Below are positions 16,946 to 24,851 of a stretch of DNA of 35,548 bases, one piece after another. Both the position numbers and the translations under genes were made by a program. The notes under the pieces are model-generated. The model worked only from the letters and a program-made list of their open reading frames with translations, was not told the DNA's origin and searched no databases. Location: positions 1 to 35,548 of the forward strand of contig CAJOPB010000226.1 in assembly GCA_905236305.1 (NCBI GenBank). The letters run 5' to 3'. The DNA is from an uncultured Oscillospiraceae bacterium. GTDB lineage: Bacteria > Bacillota > Clostridia > Oscillospirales > Oscillospiraceae. Position 1 is the first letter of the stretch. Each line of letters begins with the position of its first letter.

Positions 16946-17374
16946 ATGAAGGTATGTGATCTGATGAGCGACAGGGTGGTTACCGTGGAACAGAACGAGC
17001 CGGTGATCGCAGCTGCGCGCCTGCTCCGCCAGAGCAATGTGGGCGCACTGCCGGTGTGCGACAATCAGCGGCGGCTGCGCGGGGTTCTGACAGACCGCGA
17101 CATTGTCACCCGCTGTGTGGCCGCCGGCGCGGACCCGCAGACCACCCCCATCCGTGAGATTATGAGCCGCGGCGTGGTTACCGCCGGGCCCTTTGACGAG
17201 GTGGAGCAGGCGGCCAGACTGATGAGCGGAGATCAGGTGCGCCGTCTGCCGGTGGTCAGCGAGGGGAAGCTGGTGGGGGTGCTGTCCCTCTGTGACCTTG
17301 CCCGGAACGTCAACTGCGATATGGAGGCTGCCGAGGCGCTGAGCGAGATCTCATCCAATTTCCGACGGCTGTAA
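16946..17374 (+). CDS. Tandem CBS-domain protein
   Basis: A 142-residue protein made only of two CBS domains: residues about 5-60 (VCDLMSDRVVTVEQNEPV ... LRGVLTDRDI) and about 75-130 (IREIMSRGVVTAGPFDEV ... LVGVLSLCDL). Such CBS pairs bind adenine nucleotides or S-adenosylmethionine and act as energy or nucleotide sensors; the partner is not identifiable. The start at 16946 is preferred over the ATG at 16940 because AGGAGG (16932-16937) ends 8 bases before the former and only 2 before the latter. It is monocistronic, followed by a strong terminator. Confidence 0.9.
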   Translation: MKVCDLMSDRVVTVEQNEPVIAAARLLRQSNVGALPVCDNQRRLRGVLTDRDIVTRCVAAGADPQTTPIREIMSRGVVTAGPFDEVEQAARLMSGDQVRRLPVVSEGKLVGVLSLCDLARNVNCDMEAAEALSEISSNFRRL

Positions 17375-17411
17375 CGACGCGTCACGTCATCATAAAAGCC
17401 CGGCATAAATC

Positions 17412-17453
17412 TGTATCCCCTCCCCCGGAGGGGAGGGGATACAATCTCTTTTT
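17412..17453 (+). terminator. Intrinsic terminator of the CBS gene
   Basis: A perfect 14-bp stem, TGTATCCCCTCCCC (17412-17425) with GGGGAGGGGATACA (17430-17443), CGGA loop, followed by ATCTCTTTTT. It also separates this gene from the convergent methyltransferase operon. Confidence 0.9.
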
Positions 17454-17489
17454 CCTTCGCAGTTCCGGCAGGGAAACAACATAACGGCA

Positions 17490-18350
17490 TCAGCGAACCA
17501 TGGCCTTGAGCTGGCGGATGTATGCCGCGTCTGTGCCGCAGCACCCGCCGAGCCAGCGCAGATTGGGAATCTCCAGCACAGGGGCCACCTCTGCGGCAAA
17601 TTGCTCCGCCCCCAAATCATAAACGGTGGTGCCATCGGGAGCGGTGGAAGGCATTCCCGCGTTGGGCTTGAAAAACAGCGGAAGGTCGGTGCAATCGGCA
17701 AAGCGGCGAATCATGGGCAGGGAGAGGTCCGGGCCAAGGGAGCAGTTCATCCCCAGGCCGGCCACCCCCATAGGTGCCAGCAGCTCTGCCACATCCTCCA
17801 CGCTGTTGCCCATCATGGTCCGTCCGGACTTCTCAAAGCTCATGGAGCAGACCACCGGGATCGCCCGGGGAAGCGTCTGGGCGGCCTGGACCCCCACCCG
17901 CATCATCTCCATATCCAGGAAGGTCTCGAAAAAAATCAGCTCCGCTCCGGCGGAGGCGCCGGCAGCCAGCATCTCTGCAAAGATTTCCTCCGCCTCGTCC
18001 TCCTCCAAATCTCCATAAGGTTCCATCAGTACGGAAAGGGGGCCGATGTCCAGCGCGGTCTGTACCCCGGTGCCTGCAAGCGCGTCCCGGGCGATACCCA
18101 CTGCCGCCTCCACCACCTGTGGCACCGTAAAGCCATTCTCCTTTTCCACCGAGAGGCGGTTTGCGCCAAAGGTGTTTGCACAGATGATCTCAGAGCCCGC
18201 CTCCGCATACTCCCGGCAGACCTGCGCCACAATCTCCGGATGGGTGATGTTGTATTTCCACACCGGCTCCCGGTCAAAGCCCTGTTCCGCAGCCAACTGC
18301 CACAGGCGAGTCCCCTGGGCACCGTCCAGAATCGTGATCTTCTTATTCAC
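17490..18350 (-). CDS. Stand-alone homocysteine S-methyltransferase domain protein (MetH N-terminal module)
   Basis: A 286-residue protein matching the homocysteine-binding TIM barrel of MetH/BHMT. The zinc ligands are visible: C203 in GMNCSLGP, and C270 and C271 in LGGCCGTD. ILDGAQGTRL at the N-terminus and ICANTFGANR (57-66) are family hallmarks. The start is GTG at 18350, chosen because AAAGGAGAG lies 6-7 bases before it; the open frame continues upstream but lacks a start site. It transfers a methyl group to homocysteine to give methionine. MetH is about 1200 residues; here the homocysteine, corrinoid and activation modules are separate proteins in one cluster (17490-21246). The pterin-binding module is not in the window. 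Confidence 0.88.
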   Translation of the reverse strand: MNKKITILDGAQGTRLWQLAAEQGFDREPVWKYNITHPEIVAQVCREYAEAGSEIICANTFGANRLSVEKENGFTVPQVVEAAVGIARDALAGTGVQTALDIGPLSVLMEPYGDLEEDEAEEIFAEMLAAGASAGAELIFFETFLDMEMMRVGVQAAQTLPRAIPVVCSMSFEKSGRTMMGNSVEDVAELLAPMGVAGLGMNCSLGPDLSLPMIRRFADCTDLPLFFKPNAGMPSTAPDGTTVYDLGAEQFAAEVAPVLEIPNLRWLGGCCGTDAAYIRQLKAMVR

Positions 18351-18381
18351 AATGATCTCTCCTTTTACCGCCCCCCGGGGC

Positions 18382-18909
18382 TTAATATAGTAAGCAGCAG
18401 GTATAGGCAATTTTTTCATCCCCATAGTTATAGGGGACGCCATTGTCCACACAGACCTGGCTGACAAAGAGCCCGCAGGCCTCCATGGAGGGAAAGAGCT
18501 TCTCCGGAAACCGGCAGGGTGCGTCGGGCCAGGTGCATTCCTTGCAGCGGGTACAGGTGCCGGCACCCATCAGCAGAAAATCCACTCCCTCCGCCAGCAG
18601 GCGCTCCGCAAACAGATCCACCTGACGCTTGTTCTCCTCTGCGGCCTCCATCATTGCCTCTATATCGTAGGAGTCCTCCCGCGCACCGATGGTCTGAAGA
18701 AGCAGCCCGCGGCTGTATCGGGAAGCCTTTTCCGCCCAATCCTCAAGGGAACCGCAGGCAGGGGGACAGGACCAGGTCTTGTTATAGCTGCGGCAGCGGT
18801 CGGCGGCGCACATGGAGCGCACCTCCGGCAAAAATTTCAATGTTTTCGGGTCCAGGGGCGCCACGGTGTCAAAGCCGCATTCCCGGGCGGCCTGTGCAAG
18901 ATCAATCAT
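18382..18909 (-). CDS. DUF2284 predicted metal-binding protein
   Basis: A 175-residue Cys-rich protein: CAADRCRSYNKTWSCPPACG in the first third, CTRCKECTWPDAPCRFP in the middle and a C-terminal YTCCLLY. This is the DUF2284 pattern, which probably binds a metal or Fe-S cluster. The start at 18909 is chosen because GGGAGG lies 7 bases before it; it overlaps the stop of the RACo-like gene by 8 bases, so translation is probably coupled. DUF2284 proteins are often found near corrinoid methyltransferase genes, which fits here; the biochemical role is not established. The following methyltransferase gene starts 31 bases downstream. Confidence 0.82.
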   Translation of the reverse strand: MIDLAQAARECGFDTVAPLDPKTLKFLPEVRSMCAADRCRSYNKTWSCPPACGSLEDWAEKASRYSRGLLLQTIGAREDSYDIEAMMEAAEENKRQVDLFAERLLAEGVDFLLMGAGTCTRCKECTWPDAPCRFPEKLFPSMEACGLFVSQVCVDNGVPYNYGDEKIAYTCCLLY

Positions 18910-20392
18910 AAGCTTCCTCCCATTCATCAAACAGCATGGCCTCTATGTAATTGTCATTGAACAGCGCTGAGGAGCTCAGCTCCTCGTAACGGCAGAGCCG
19001 GTGCAGCTCCTGCAGCGCCTCCCTCCCGGCCGGCGTCAGCGCAAGGGCGGCCCCCTTGCCGGCGCTGTTTCCCACATGACGGGCCTTATTCAGCAAATCC
19101 GGGGGAAGCATTCCGATGGCGCAGGCACTCTGCAGGCGCATATAGGCACCAAAGCCCCCTGCAATCAGGACCTCGTCAATATCCTCGCAGCGCTTGCCGC
19201 TGCGCTCTAACAGTGTCTCAATGCCGGCGCGGACAGCGGCCTTTGCAAGCTGCAGCTTTCGCACGTCCTTTCCCGAGAGCCAGACGCTGTCGGTGATGGA
19301 ATACCGCTCCTGCTCCATGCGCCCCGTCTCATCCAGAATGCCGTTATACAGCAGCGCTGCGGTCAGGTCGATCAGTCCGCTGCCGCAGAGGCTTTTGGCT
19401 TCGGTATCTCCCAGCACGGTGTAGCTGAGATCGGTCTCAACGGCACTGACAGCGCCGTCCCGGGCAGGGGTACCGCACTCTATCTCCGCCCCCTCAAAGG
19501 CCGGTCCCGCGGCAGTGGCACAGCAGAGAAAGCCCTGGCGGTTTCCAAGCCCCATCTCGCCGTTTGTGCCAATGTCAATGAAAAGCACCAGCTTGTCCGC
19601 CGCCGCAGCACCGCTGCTGACCAGGCCTGCCGTAATGTCGCCCCCCACATAACCCGCCACCGCCGGGCAGAGATAGAGCACACAGTCGCTGGCAAAGCAG
19701 TCCATATACTCCGCTGCCGGATGTTCCTGTCCAAAGAGGCTCAGGGGACGGAAGGGCGCAATGCCGATGCTCTCCGGGCTCAGGCCGGCAAACAGGTGCT
19801 CCATCACCGTGTTGCCGGCGATGCTGACATAGCGGATTTTTCCCGGGTCCTCGCAGAGCTGCCCGGCCAGGGCCGCCAGCTGTTCCCGAATGGCCTGGGT
19901 GAGGGCATTCAGGCCCTCCTGAGAACGGGCATGCTGGATGCGGCTGATTACATCGCCCCCCCAAGTGCGCTGGGCATTCATTGCTCCGCGGGCGGCAAGG
20001 CATTTTCCGGTCGTGAGATCATAGAGATACGCGGCCACCGTGGTGGTTCCGATATCCACTGCCAGCCCCAGCCCTTCGCCCGAGGGAGGGATGTCAATCG
20101 CGTCTGTCAAAACCCGCTCGCCGCGGGCGCGGTCCAGACGGATGACCAGATCTCCTGCCGGTCTGGCGCGGCAGGAGAGCACGGTTTCCTCCGCAAAGCA
20201 CAATACCTCACCGTCTCGAAAACGGCAGGGGCCGGTGACCGCAACCCCGCACTGGCCGCAGGTGCCGTTTCCCCCGCAGGGGGCCTCTACCTGCGCCCCC
20301 GCGCCGCGCAGCAGCTCCAAAAGCGTCTGCTGACCGTCGGTCAAAAATTCTTTGCTTTCGCGGCCGTCCTGAATCGTGATTTTGTATTCCAC
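18902..20392 (-). CDS. RACo-like corrinoid-activating protein (2Fe-2S plus ASKHA ATPase, DUF4445)
   Basis: A 496-residue protein. Residues 1-85 are a plant-type [2Fe-2S] ferredoxin (C39, C45, C48, with C74 in LSCRA). The rest is the actin-like ATPase fold of reductive activators of corrinoid proteins: AVDIGTTTVAAYLYD, VSIAGNTVMEHL, LFIDIGTNGEMGLG, CGTPARDGAVSAV and AGGFGAYM. Such proteins use ATP to re-reduce Co(II) corrinoids to Co(I) so that methyl transfer can restart. The start codon is GTG (20392), with AAGGAGG 6 bases upstream. It follows the corrinoid protein gene by 206 bases, which contain a terminator-like hairpin. The neighbours support a role in keeping the corrinoid protein active. 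Confidence 0.9.
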   Translation of the reverse strand: MEYKITIQDGRESKEFLTDGQQTLLELLRGAGAQVEAPCGGNGTCGQCGVAVTGPCRFRDGEVLCFAEETVLSCRARPAGDLVIRLDRARGERVLTDAIDIPPSGEGLGLAVDIGTTTVAAYLYDLTTGKCLAARGAMNAQRTWGGDVISRIQHARSQEGLNALTQAIREQLAALAGQLCEDPGKIRYVSIAGNTVMEHLFAGLSPESIGIAPFRPLSLFGQEHPAAEYMDCFASDCVLYLCPAVAGYVGGDITAGLVSSGAAAADKLVLFIDIGTNGEMGLGNRQGFLCCATAAGPAFEGAEIECGTPARDGAVSAVETDLSYTVLGDTEAKSLCGSGLIDLTAALLYNGILDETGRMEQERYSITDSVWLSGKDVRKLQLAKAAVRAGIETLLERSGKRCEDIDEVLIAGGFGAYMRLQSACAIGMLPPDLLNKARHVGNSAGKGAALALTPAGREALQELHRLCRYEELSSSALFNDNYIEAMLFDEWEEAYD

Positions 20393-20524
20393 GCTGAGCC
20401 TCCTTCAGCTTTTGTAATGGTGACATTTCGCGGCTGCGCCGGACAGCGGAGCGCGAAATGGAGGTTGGACAGCAAGCATACAGGAAAAATGCCGGAATCC
20501 TTCCCGGTACATCCCCATTATACC

Positions 20525-20557
20525 GACAAAACCTGCTTTCGTAAAGCAGGTTTTGTC
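20525..20557 (-). terminator. Terminator/attenuator between the corrinoid protein and activator genes
   Basis: A perfect 15-bp stem (20525-20539 with 20543-20557) and a 3-base loop. On the - strand the second arm ends in GGTTTTGTC, so termination is plausible but the T-run is inside the stem. It would allow a high corrinoid-protein level and lower levels of the activator and methyltransferase. Confidence 0.65.
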
Positions 20558-20598
20558 AGAAACAACAGTGAATTTTTACAGCTTGTCAATGCCGCGGC

Positions 20599-21246
20599 TC
20601 ATGCGGACTTTGCCTTGAGGATTTCCACAGCCTTGTTGGCGCAGGCGGCAGCGTCCTCGGTGTAGTAGTCAGCGCCCACCTGATCGCAGAACTCCTGGGT
20701 GATGGGTGCGCCGCCGATCATAATGGACACCTTGTCCCGGATGCCGGCGTCGCTGACAGCCTCAACCACCTTCTGAATCATGGGCATGGTGGTGGTGAGC
20801 AGGGCAGAACAGAGGATCAAATCGCACTTCTCATTGATGGCAGTCTCCACAAACTTCTCCGGAGGCACATCCACACCCAGGTCCAGAACCTCGATATTCT
20901 TGCTCTCGACCATCAGCTTGACAATATTTTTGCCGATGTCGTGCAGGTCGCCCTGTACGGTGCCCAGGCAGGCTTTGCCAATGGGCTGGTTGCCCTCCTC
21001 GGCCAGCAGGGGCTTGATCAGCTCCGTACCCTTGTTCATGGCGCGGGCAGCTACCAGTACCTCGGGAACAAAGGCCTCGTTGCGGGTGAAACGGTCGCCC
21101 ACAATATTCATGCCGTGGAGCAGCCCGTCATTCAGAATATCCTGCGCCGAATAGCCCTCCTCGATGGCCTTGGGAACCAGGTCCTTGATCAGCTTGGCCT
21201 TACCCTTCTCTACCGCAGCGGAAATTTCTTCAATCGTTGTTGCCAT
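20599..21246 (-). CDS. Corrinoid (B12-binding) methyl carrier protein
   Basis: A 215-residue protein with the two-part layout of MtaC/MtbC/MetH B12 modules. A four-helix cap (about 1-90) is followed by a Rossmann B12 domain with the base-off/His-on motif D100-L-H102-D-I-G105 in GTVQGDLHDIGKN. Downstream, GVDVPPEKFV, SALLTTTMPMI and IGGAPITQEFC complete the B12 site. H102 would ligate cobalt. Its role is to carry a methyl group from a donor methyltransferase to an acceptor, here presumably the homocysteine methyltransferase at 17490-18350. No MttB/MtaB-like donor enzyme is in the window. AAGGAG lies 11 bases upstream of the ATG. It is the first gene of its cluster, 190 bases behind the importer ATPase gene. 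Confidence 0.92.
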   Translation of the reverse strand: MATTIEEISAAVEKGKAKLIKDLVPKAIEEGYSAQDILNDGLLHGMNIVGDRFTRNEAFVPEVLVAARAMNKGTELIKPLLAEEGNQPIGKACLGTVQGDLHDIGKNIVKLMVESKNIEVLDLGVDVPPEKFVETAINEKCDLILCSALLTTTMPMIQKVVEAVSDAGIRDKVSIMIGGAPITQEFCDQVGADYYTEDAAACANKAVEILKAKSA

Positions 21247-21411
21247 ATCCTTGCAAGCTCCTTTATTTCAGTTTTGCTTTTGTTTGATGGGGATAGTTTA
21301 ACCGAAAAGCAGAGCCGGGGATAGTAATATTTTTTTATTTTGGGTAATTTCTTATGAAATCGTTGTGCCGTCAGCTCTCTCCCCGTCTGCGCCACTCCGC
21401 CAAAGGGAAAA

Positions 21412-21427
21412 CTCCCGCTACAGGGAG
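21412..21427 (-). terminator. Possible weak terminator after the importer ATPase gene
   Basis: On the - strand: CTCCC (21427-21423), a six-base loop, GGGAG (21416-21412), then TTTTCCCTTT. The stem is only 5 bp. It would separate the riboswitch operon from the corrinoid protein gene; the call is weak. Confidence 0.35.
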
Positions 21428-21436
21428 ATACCGGCT

Positions 21437-22564
21437 TCAGGTCTCCGATGCCAGCTCCGGCGCATCCGGCGAAAGGAGCGCGCCCCTGGCCTCCGCGGCC
21501 TCAACCAGGGCGCGATTGGCCTGATTCACAGCGCCGAAGCGCTCCACCGTACAGATCACACCCCGGCAGCGGGCGGAGAGCTCCAGTGCTCTGGTCACGC
21601 CCTCCGCTCCCACCGGCTCAAAGGGTGGGGAGGTAATCAGCTCCCCGGCAAGGGCGCGTGCGATTGGAACATCCGCGTCATTTTCCGGCAGCACCCCGGC
21701 GGCAAAGGGGATGCCCAGGCGCTGCAGCCGCCGGTAGAGCGGTATGCCGCTGCCGCCGCCGCCCACTACAAAGATTTCCGGCCTGCCGGTCACGCGCTCC
21801 GACTCCACGCCGCCCAGAAGCGCGTCATAGCAGCCGTGCTCCACGCCATAGAGCCGGGTAATATAGTCCCCCTGAAAAATTTCCTCCGGGGTTCCAATCC
21901 GGTCCATGCGCCCCGCGCGCACGCAGAGCACCATGTCGGAAAAGCGCTGGGCCAGATCCAGCTCGTGGAGAGAGAGCACCACTGCCAGTGCCTTTTCCCG
22001 TGCCAGCTGCCGCAGCAGGCAGAGAAAATCCAGCTTGTGGCGAATGTCAAGAAAGGAGGTGGGTTCATCCATGACCAGCACCCTGGGCTCCTGACAGATG
22101 GCCCTGGCCAGCAGCACCCGCTGGCGCTGCCCGTCGCTGATTCGATTGAAGTCCAGGCTCTCCAGCTCGGTCACATGCACCAGCTCCATGGCCTCCCGCA
22201 CGACCTGCCGGTCCCGCTGGGAGAGGATGCCAAGCCGGCCGGTGTAGGGATACCGGCCCGTGGATACCACATCGGCACAGGTCATCAGCTCCGGCCTGGG
22301 CCGCGCAGTCAGCACGGCAGCAACGCTTTTTGCCAGCTCCCGCTCCCCCAGCACGGCTACGTCCTTTTCGTCCAGCAGCACCTTGCCGGATACCGGCCGC
22401 AGCTGTCGGATCAGCGTTTTTAATATGGTGGATTTTCCCGCCCCGTTGGGACCGATGAGGGTGGTAATCCGCCCCGGCACCAGTGCCAGCTCCACACCGT
22501 CGATGACCACATGGCCGCTGTAGCCCACACTGAGCGCCGCAGTGCGCAAAATCGGCTCTCTCAT
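21437..22564 (-). CDS. btuD: BtuD/FecE-type ABC importer ATPase with an extra C-terminal domain
   Basis: A 375-residue protein; typical BtuD/FecE ATPases are about 250-270. Residues 1-255 form the ATPase: Walker A GPNGAGKST (38-46), signature SDGQRQR, Walker B VLVMDEPTS and the switch His in LSLHELDL. Residues about 265-375 form an added domain starting IFVVGGGGSGIPLYRRL, with ENDADVPIA, and ending in GVICTVERFG. It looks like a small alpha/beta, nucleotide- or cofactor-binding fold that I do not recognise. GGAGGGGGAGG precedes the ATG, which overlaps the stop of the permease gene (ATGA). The cobalamin riboswitch upstream supports corrinoid import; heme or siderophore import cannot be excluded from sequence alone. 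The symbol is by context. Confidence 0.85.
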   Translation of the reverse strand: MREPILRTAALSVGYSGHVVIDGVELALVPGRITTLIGPNGAGKSTILKTLIRQLRPVSGKVLLDEKDVAVLGERELAKSVAAVLTARPRPELMTCADVVSTGRYPYTGRLGILSQRDRQVVREAMELVHVTELESLDFNRISDGQRQRVLLARAICQEPRVLVMDEPTSFLDIRHKLDFLCLLRQLAREKALAVVLSLHELDLAQRFSDMVLCVRAGRMDRIGTPEEIFQGDYITRLYGVEHGCYDALLGGVESERVTGRPEIFVVGGGGSGIPLYRRLQRLGIPFAAGVLPENDADVPIARALAGELITSPPFEPVGAEGVTRALELSARCRGVICTVERFGAVNQANRALVEAAEARGALLSPDAPELASET

Positions 22565-23583
22565 GCCTCCCCCTCCTTGCTCCGCTGCCGCTTCAGCAGC
22601 ATCCAGATCACCACCGGTACGCCGAAGACCGCGGTGACCGAGCTGATGCTCAGCTCTGTGGGGGCAAAGAGTGTGCGGGCAATGAGGTCACAGAGCAGGC
22701 AGAAGACCGCCCCTCCCAGAAAACAGGCCGGAATCATCAAAATTGGCCGGGCAGTGCGAAACAGCGTCTTCATCAGATGCGGAACCGCAATGCCCACAAA
22801 CGAGATGGGGCCGGCAAAGGCGGTGACGCAGGCACTGAGAACACTGGAGAGCAGGATCAGCTCCACCCGAAAGCGGGTGACATTGACGCCCATGTTCCGG
22901 GCATAGCTCTCCCCCAGCTGATAGGCGCCCATGGGCTTGCTGAGCAGAAAAGCCAGCACCAGAGCCGCCAGCACCACCACGGCCTCAATACGCACATCTC
23001 CCCATTCCCGTCCGGAAAAGCTGCCCAGGGACCAGTTGTGGAGGTTGACGATATTGCTGTCAGAGGCGAAGGTCACAACGATGTCCGTAATGGCGGAGCA
23101 AATATAGCCGATCATCACGCCGCAGACGATCAGCAGGGACATACTGCGCAGCCTGGCGGACACCAGCAAAATCGCCCCCATGGACAGCATAGCCCCGAGG
23201 AATGCCGCCAGCACCATGGTCAGGGAGCTGACTGCAAGACCGTGGGCCAGAGAGAAGATCATGGTCAGAGCCACCACCAGCTTGGCACTGGAGGAGATGC
23301 CCAGCACAAAGGGGCCGGCGATGGGATTTGCAAAAAAGGTTTGCAGCAAAAAGCCGGAAACCGACAGCGCTCCGCCCAGCAGCGCCGCAGTCAGCAGTCT
23401 GGGCAGACGGATGCCCCAGATAATGGCGGCGTTATCCCCCTCCCGGTTTAAGAGAATGCGGACCACTTCGCCCAGCTCCAGCCGGGCACTGCCCGCCATG
23501 ACGTTGACCACCAGCAGTACCGCCAGCAGCGCTGCCAGCAGCAGAAAGCAGACCGTGCAGCGCAGTTTTCGTTTCTCATCCAT
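22561..23583 (-). CDS. btuC: BtuC/FecCD-type ABC importer permease
   Basis: A 340-residue polytopic membrane protein of the FecCD family, of standard length with about ten hydrophobic segments. Family landmarks include RLPRLLTAALLGGALSVSG near residue 60, NPIAGPFVLGIS, and the late GPISFVGIAVPHLMK that contacts the ATPase. It forms the channel of an importer for corrinoids, heme or siderophores. GGAGGG lies 9 bases before the ATG. The binding-protein gene ends 98 bases upstream; that spacer is GC-rich with an inverted repeat near CCGGGGTGTACCCC but no T-run. It overlaps the ATPase gene by 4 bases. Confidence 0.92.
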   Translation of the reverse strand: MDEKRKLRCTVCFLLLAALLAVLLVVNVMAGSARLELGEVVRILLNREGDNAAIIWGIRLPRLLTAALLGGALSVSGFLLQTFFANPIAGPFVLGISSSAKLVVALTMIFSLAHGLAVSSLTMVLAAFLGAMLSMGAILLVSARLRSMSLLIVCGVMIGYICSAITDIVVTFASDSNIVNLHNWSLGSFSGREWGDVRIEAVVVLAALVLAFLLSKPMGAYQLGESYARNMGVNVTRFRVELILLSSVLSACVTAFAGPISFVGIAVPHLMKTLFRTARPILMIPACFLGGAVFCLLCDLIARTLFAPTELSISSVTAVFGVPVVIWMLLKRQRSKEGEA

Positions 23584-23681
23584 GGTGTGATTCCCTCCAG
23601 CCTATTCCGTTCGGTCAGGGTTTCGGAAGGGCGCTTCCCTTTCTGCGGGGGGTACACCCCGGCGGTGCGGCGCGCCTCCGC

Positions 23682-24851
23682 TTATTTCAGCCTGTGCAGA
23701 AATTCCAGCTGGTCCGGCGCGGCGGCGCCCTGACTCAGCACCGTGTTGAAATCCGCAATCATTCCCGCTGCGGCGGAGCTTTTCTGGAACATGTCGTGCT
23801 CCGTGCACCAGACGTTTCCCCGCTCCACTGCCTTGAAATCCGCCAGCAGGCTGCATTTTTGCAGGAGCGCATCGAGGCTGTTCAGTTCACCGTCGATGGT
23901 GCTGTTATAAATCAGCACATCCGCATCCCTTGCCCCGGCGTAGAATGCCTCCAGCTGCATGTTCATGGTGGACAGCGCGCTGTCCTCCGCACCGGGAAGG
24001 CTGTCAAAGACATAGCTCCCTCCCGCAAGCTCGATCATCCTGGACACGTAGTCGCCGGGCTTTCGCACGACGGCGGCACCGGCAGAGCTGATGTGAAAGA
24101 AGGCCACTGTCTGCCCCGCGGCCGGCGCCGTGTCCAGGGCAGCCAGCTTTTCCTCCTGCTGTCTGAAAAAAGCCTCCGCCTCCGTCTCCCGTCCCAGAAG
24201 CAGGCCATAGAGCCGTATCCACTCCACCCGTCCCAGGGGATGGGGCTCATAGCTGCTGCGCTCCACCAGGACGGGAATGCCCAGGGATTGCAGCTTCTCC
24301 ATAATGTCCGGGCTGTGATAGATCATGGTGCTCTCCACCGCCAGGGAGCATCCCTCTGAAAGCAGCAGCTCAAAGTCCGGAGCGCTGTATTTCCCGGCAT
24401 AGGCCAGATCCAGAGCATCCATGGCCTCCCGCACCTCCCCCAGTCCCCAGTCCTCATAGCTGGTGCTGGTGAAGCCTACCCGGTCCAGCGCATTCAGATG
24501 GAGAAACAGGTCCATGGCTGAGGAGGCAGCCACGTAGATCCGATCCAGCGGCGGGCGCAAAACCACCGTCGTATCCTCCAGACCTGCCGGGGCCTCTCCG
24601 CCCTCCGGCAGCAGGAGAAACCGGTCGGCCCCTGCAATCGTCAGCAGAGTGCTTCCATCGGAAAAGTAATCCACTGAGAACTGCCGGGCGTATTTCAGCT
24701 CCATGCTGCCGGTTCTGGTCCGCACCGCCTCCGTGGCCTCGGAGGGGCTCTCCGCCGCCGGAGCGGCTGTGCCGCAGCCGGCCAGTCCGGCGGCCAGCAG
24801 CGCCAGGAGAAGCAGCGCGGAAAAAACAATCCTGCGGTATTCTTTCATCAT
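23682..24851 (-). CDS. BtuF-like substrate-binding lipoprotein of the ABC importer
   Basis: A 389-residue lipoprotein. The signal peptide ends in the lipobox LLAAGLAGC, followed by an Ala/Pro/Glu-rich tether. The body is the TroA/BtuF-like class III binding-protein fold: VYVAASSAMDLFLHLNALDRVGF (lobe 1 start, split here by residue type), LLLSEGCSLAVESTMIYHSP, then LGIPVLVERSSYEPHPLGRVEWIR, typical of the second lobe, and MIELAGGSYVF late. It is predicted to capture the substrate at the outer face of the membrane and hand it to the permease. Two ATGs in a row (24851, 24848) overlap the previous stop, so translation is coupled. The substrate is inferred as a corrinoid from the riboswitch. Confidence 0.87.
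   Translation of the reverse strand: MMKEYRRIVFSALLLLALLAAGLAGCGTAAPAAESPSEATEAVRTRTGSMELKYARQFSVDYFSDGSTLLTIAGADRFLLLPEGGEAPAGLEDTTVVLRPPLDRIYVAASSAMDLFLHLNALDRVGFTSTSYEDWGLGEVREAMDALDLAYAGKYSAPDFELLLSEGCSLAVESTMIYHSPDIMEKLQSLGIPVLVERSSYEPHPLGRVEWIRLYGLLLGRETEAEAFFRQQEEKLAALDTAPAAGQTVAFFHISSAGAAVVRKPGDYVSRMIELAGGSYVFDSLPGAEDSALSTMNMQLEAFYAGARDADVLIYNSTIDGELNSLDALLQKCSLLADFKAVERGNVWCTEHDMFQKSSAAAGMIADFNTVLSQGAAAPDQLEFLHRLK

Noticed and set aside
18351-18566. An upstream extension of the homocysteine methyltransferase frame to 18566
   Set aside because: The extra residues are low-complexity and antisense-like, overlap the DUF2284 gene, and a GTG with a good ribosome binding site at 18350 precedes the conserved domain.
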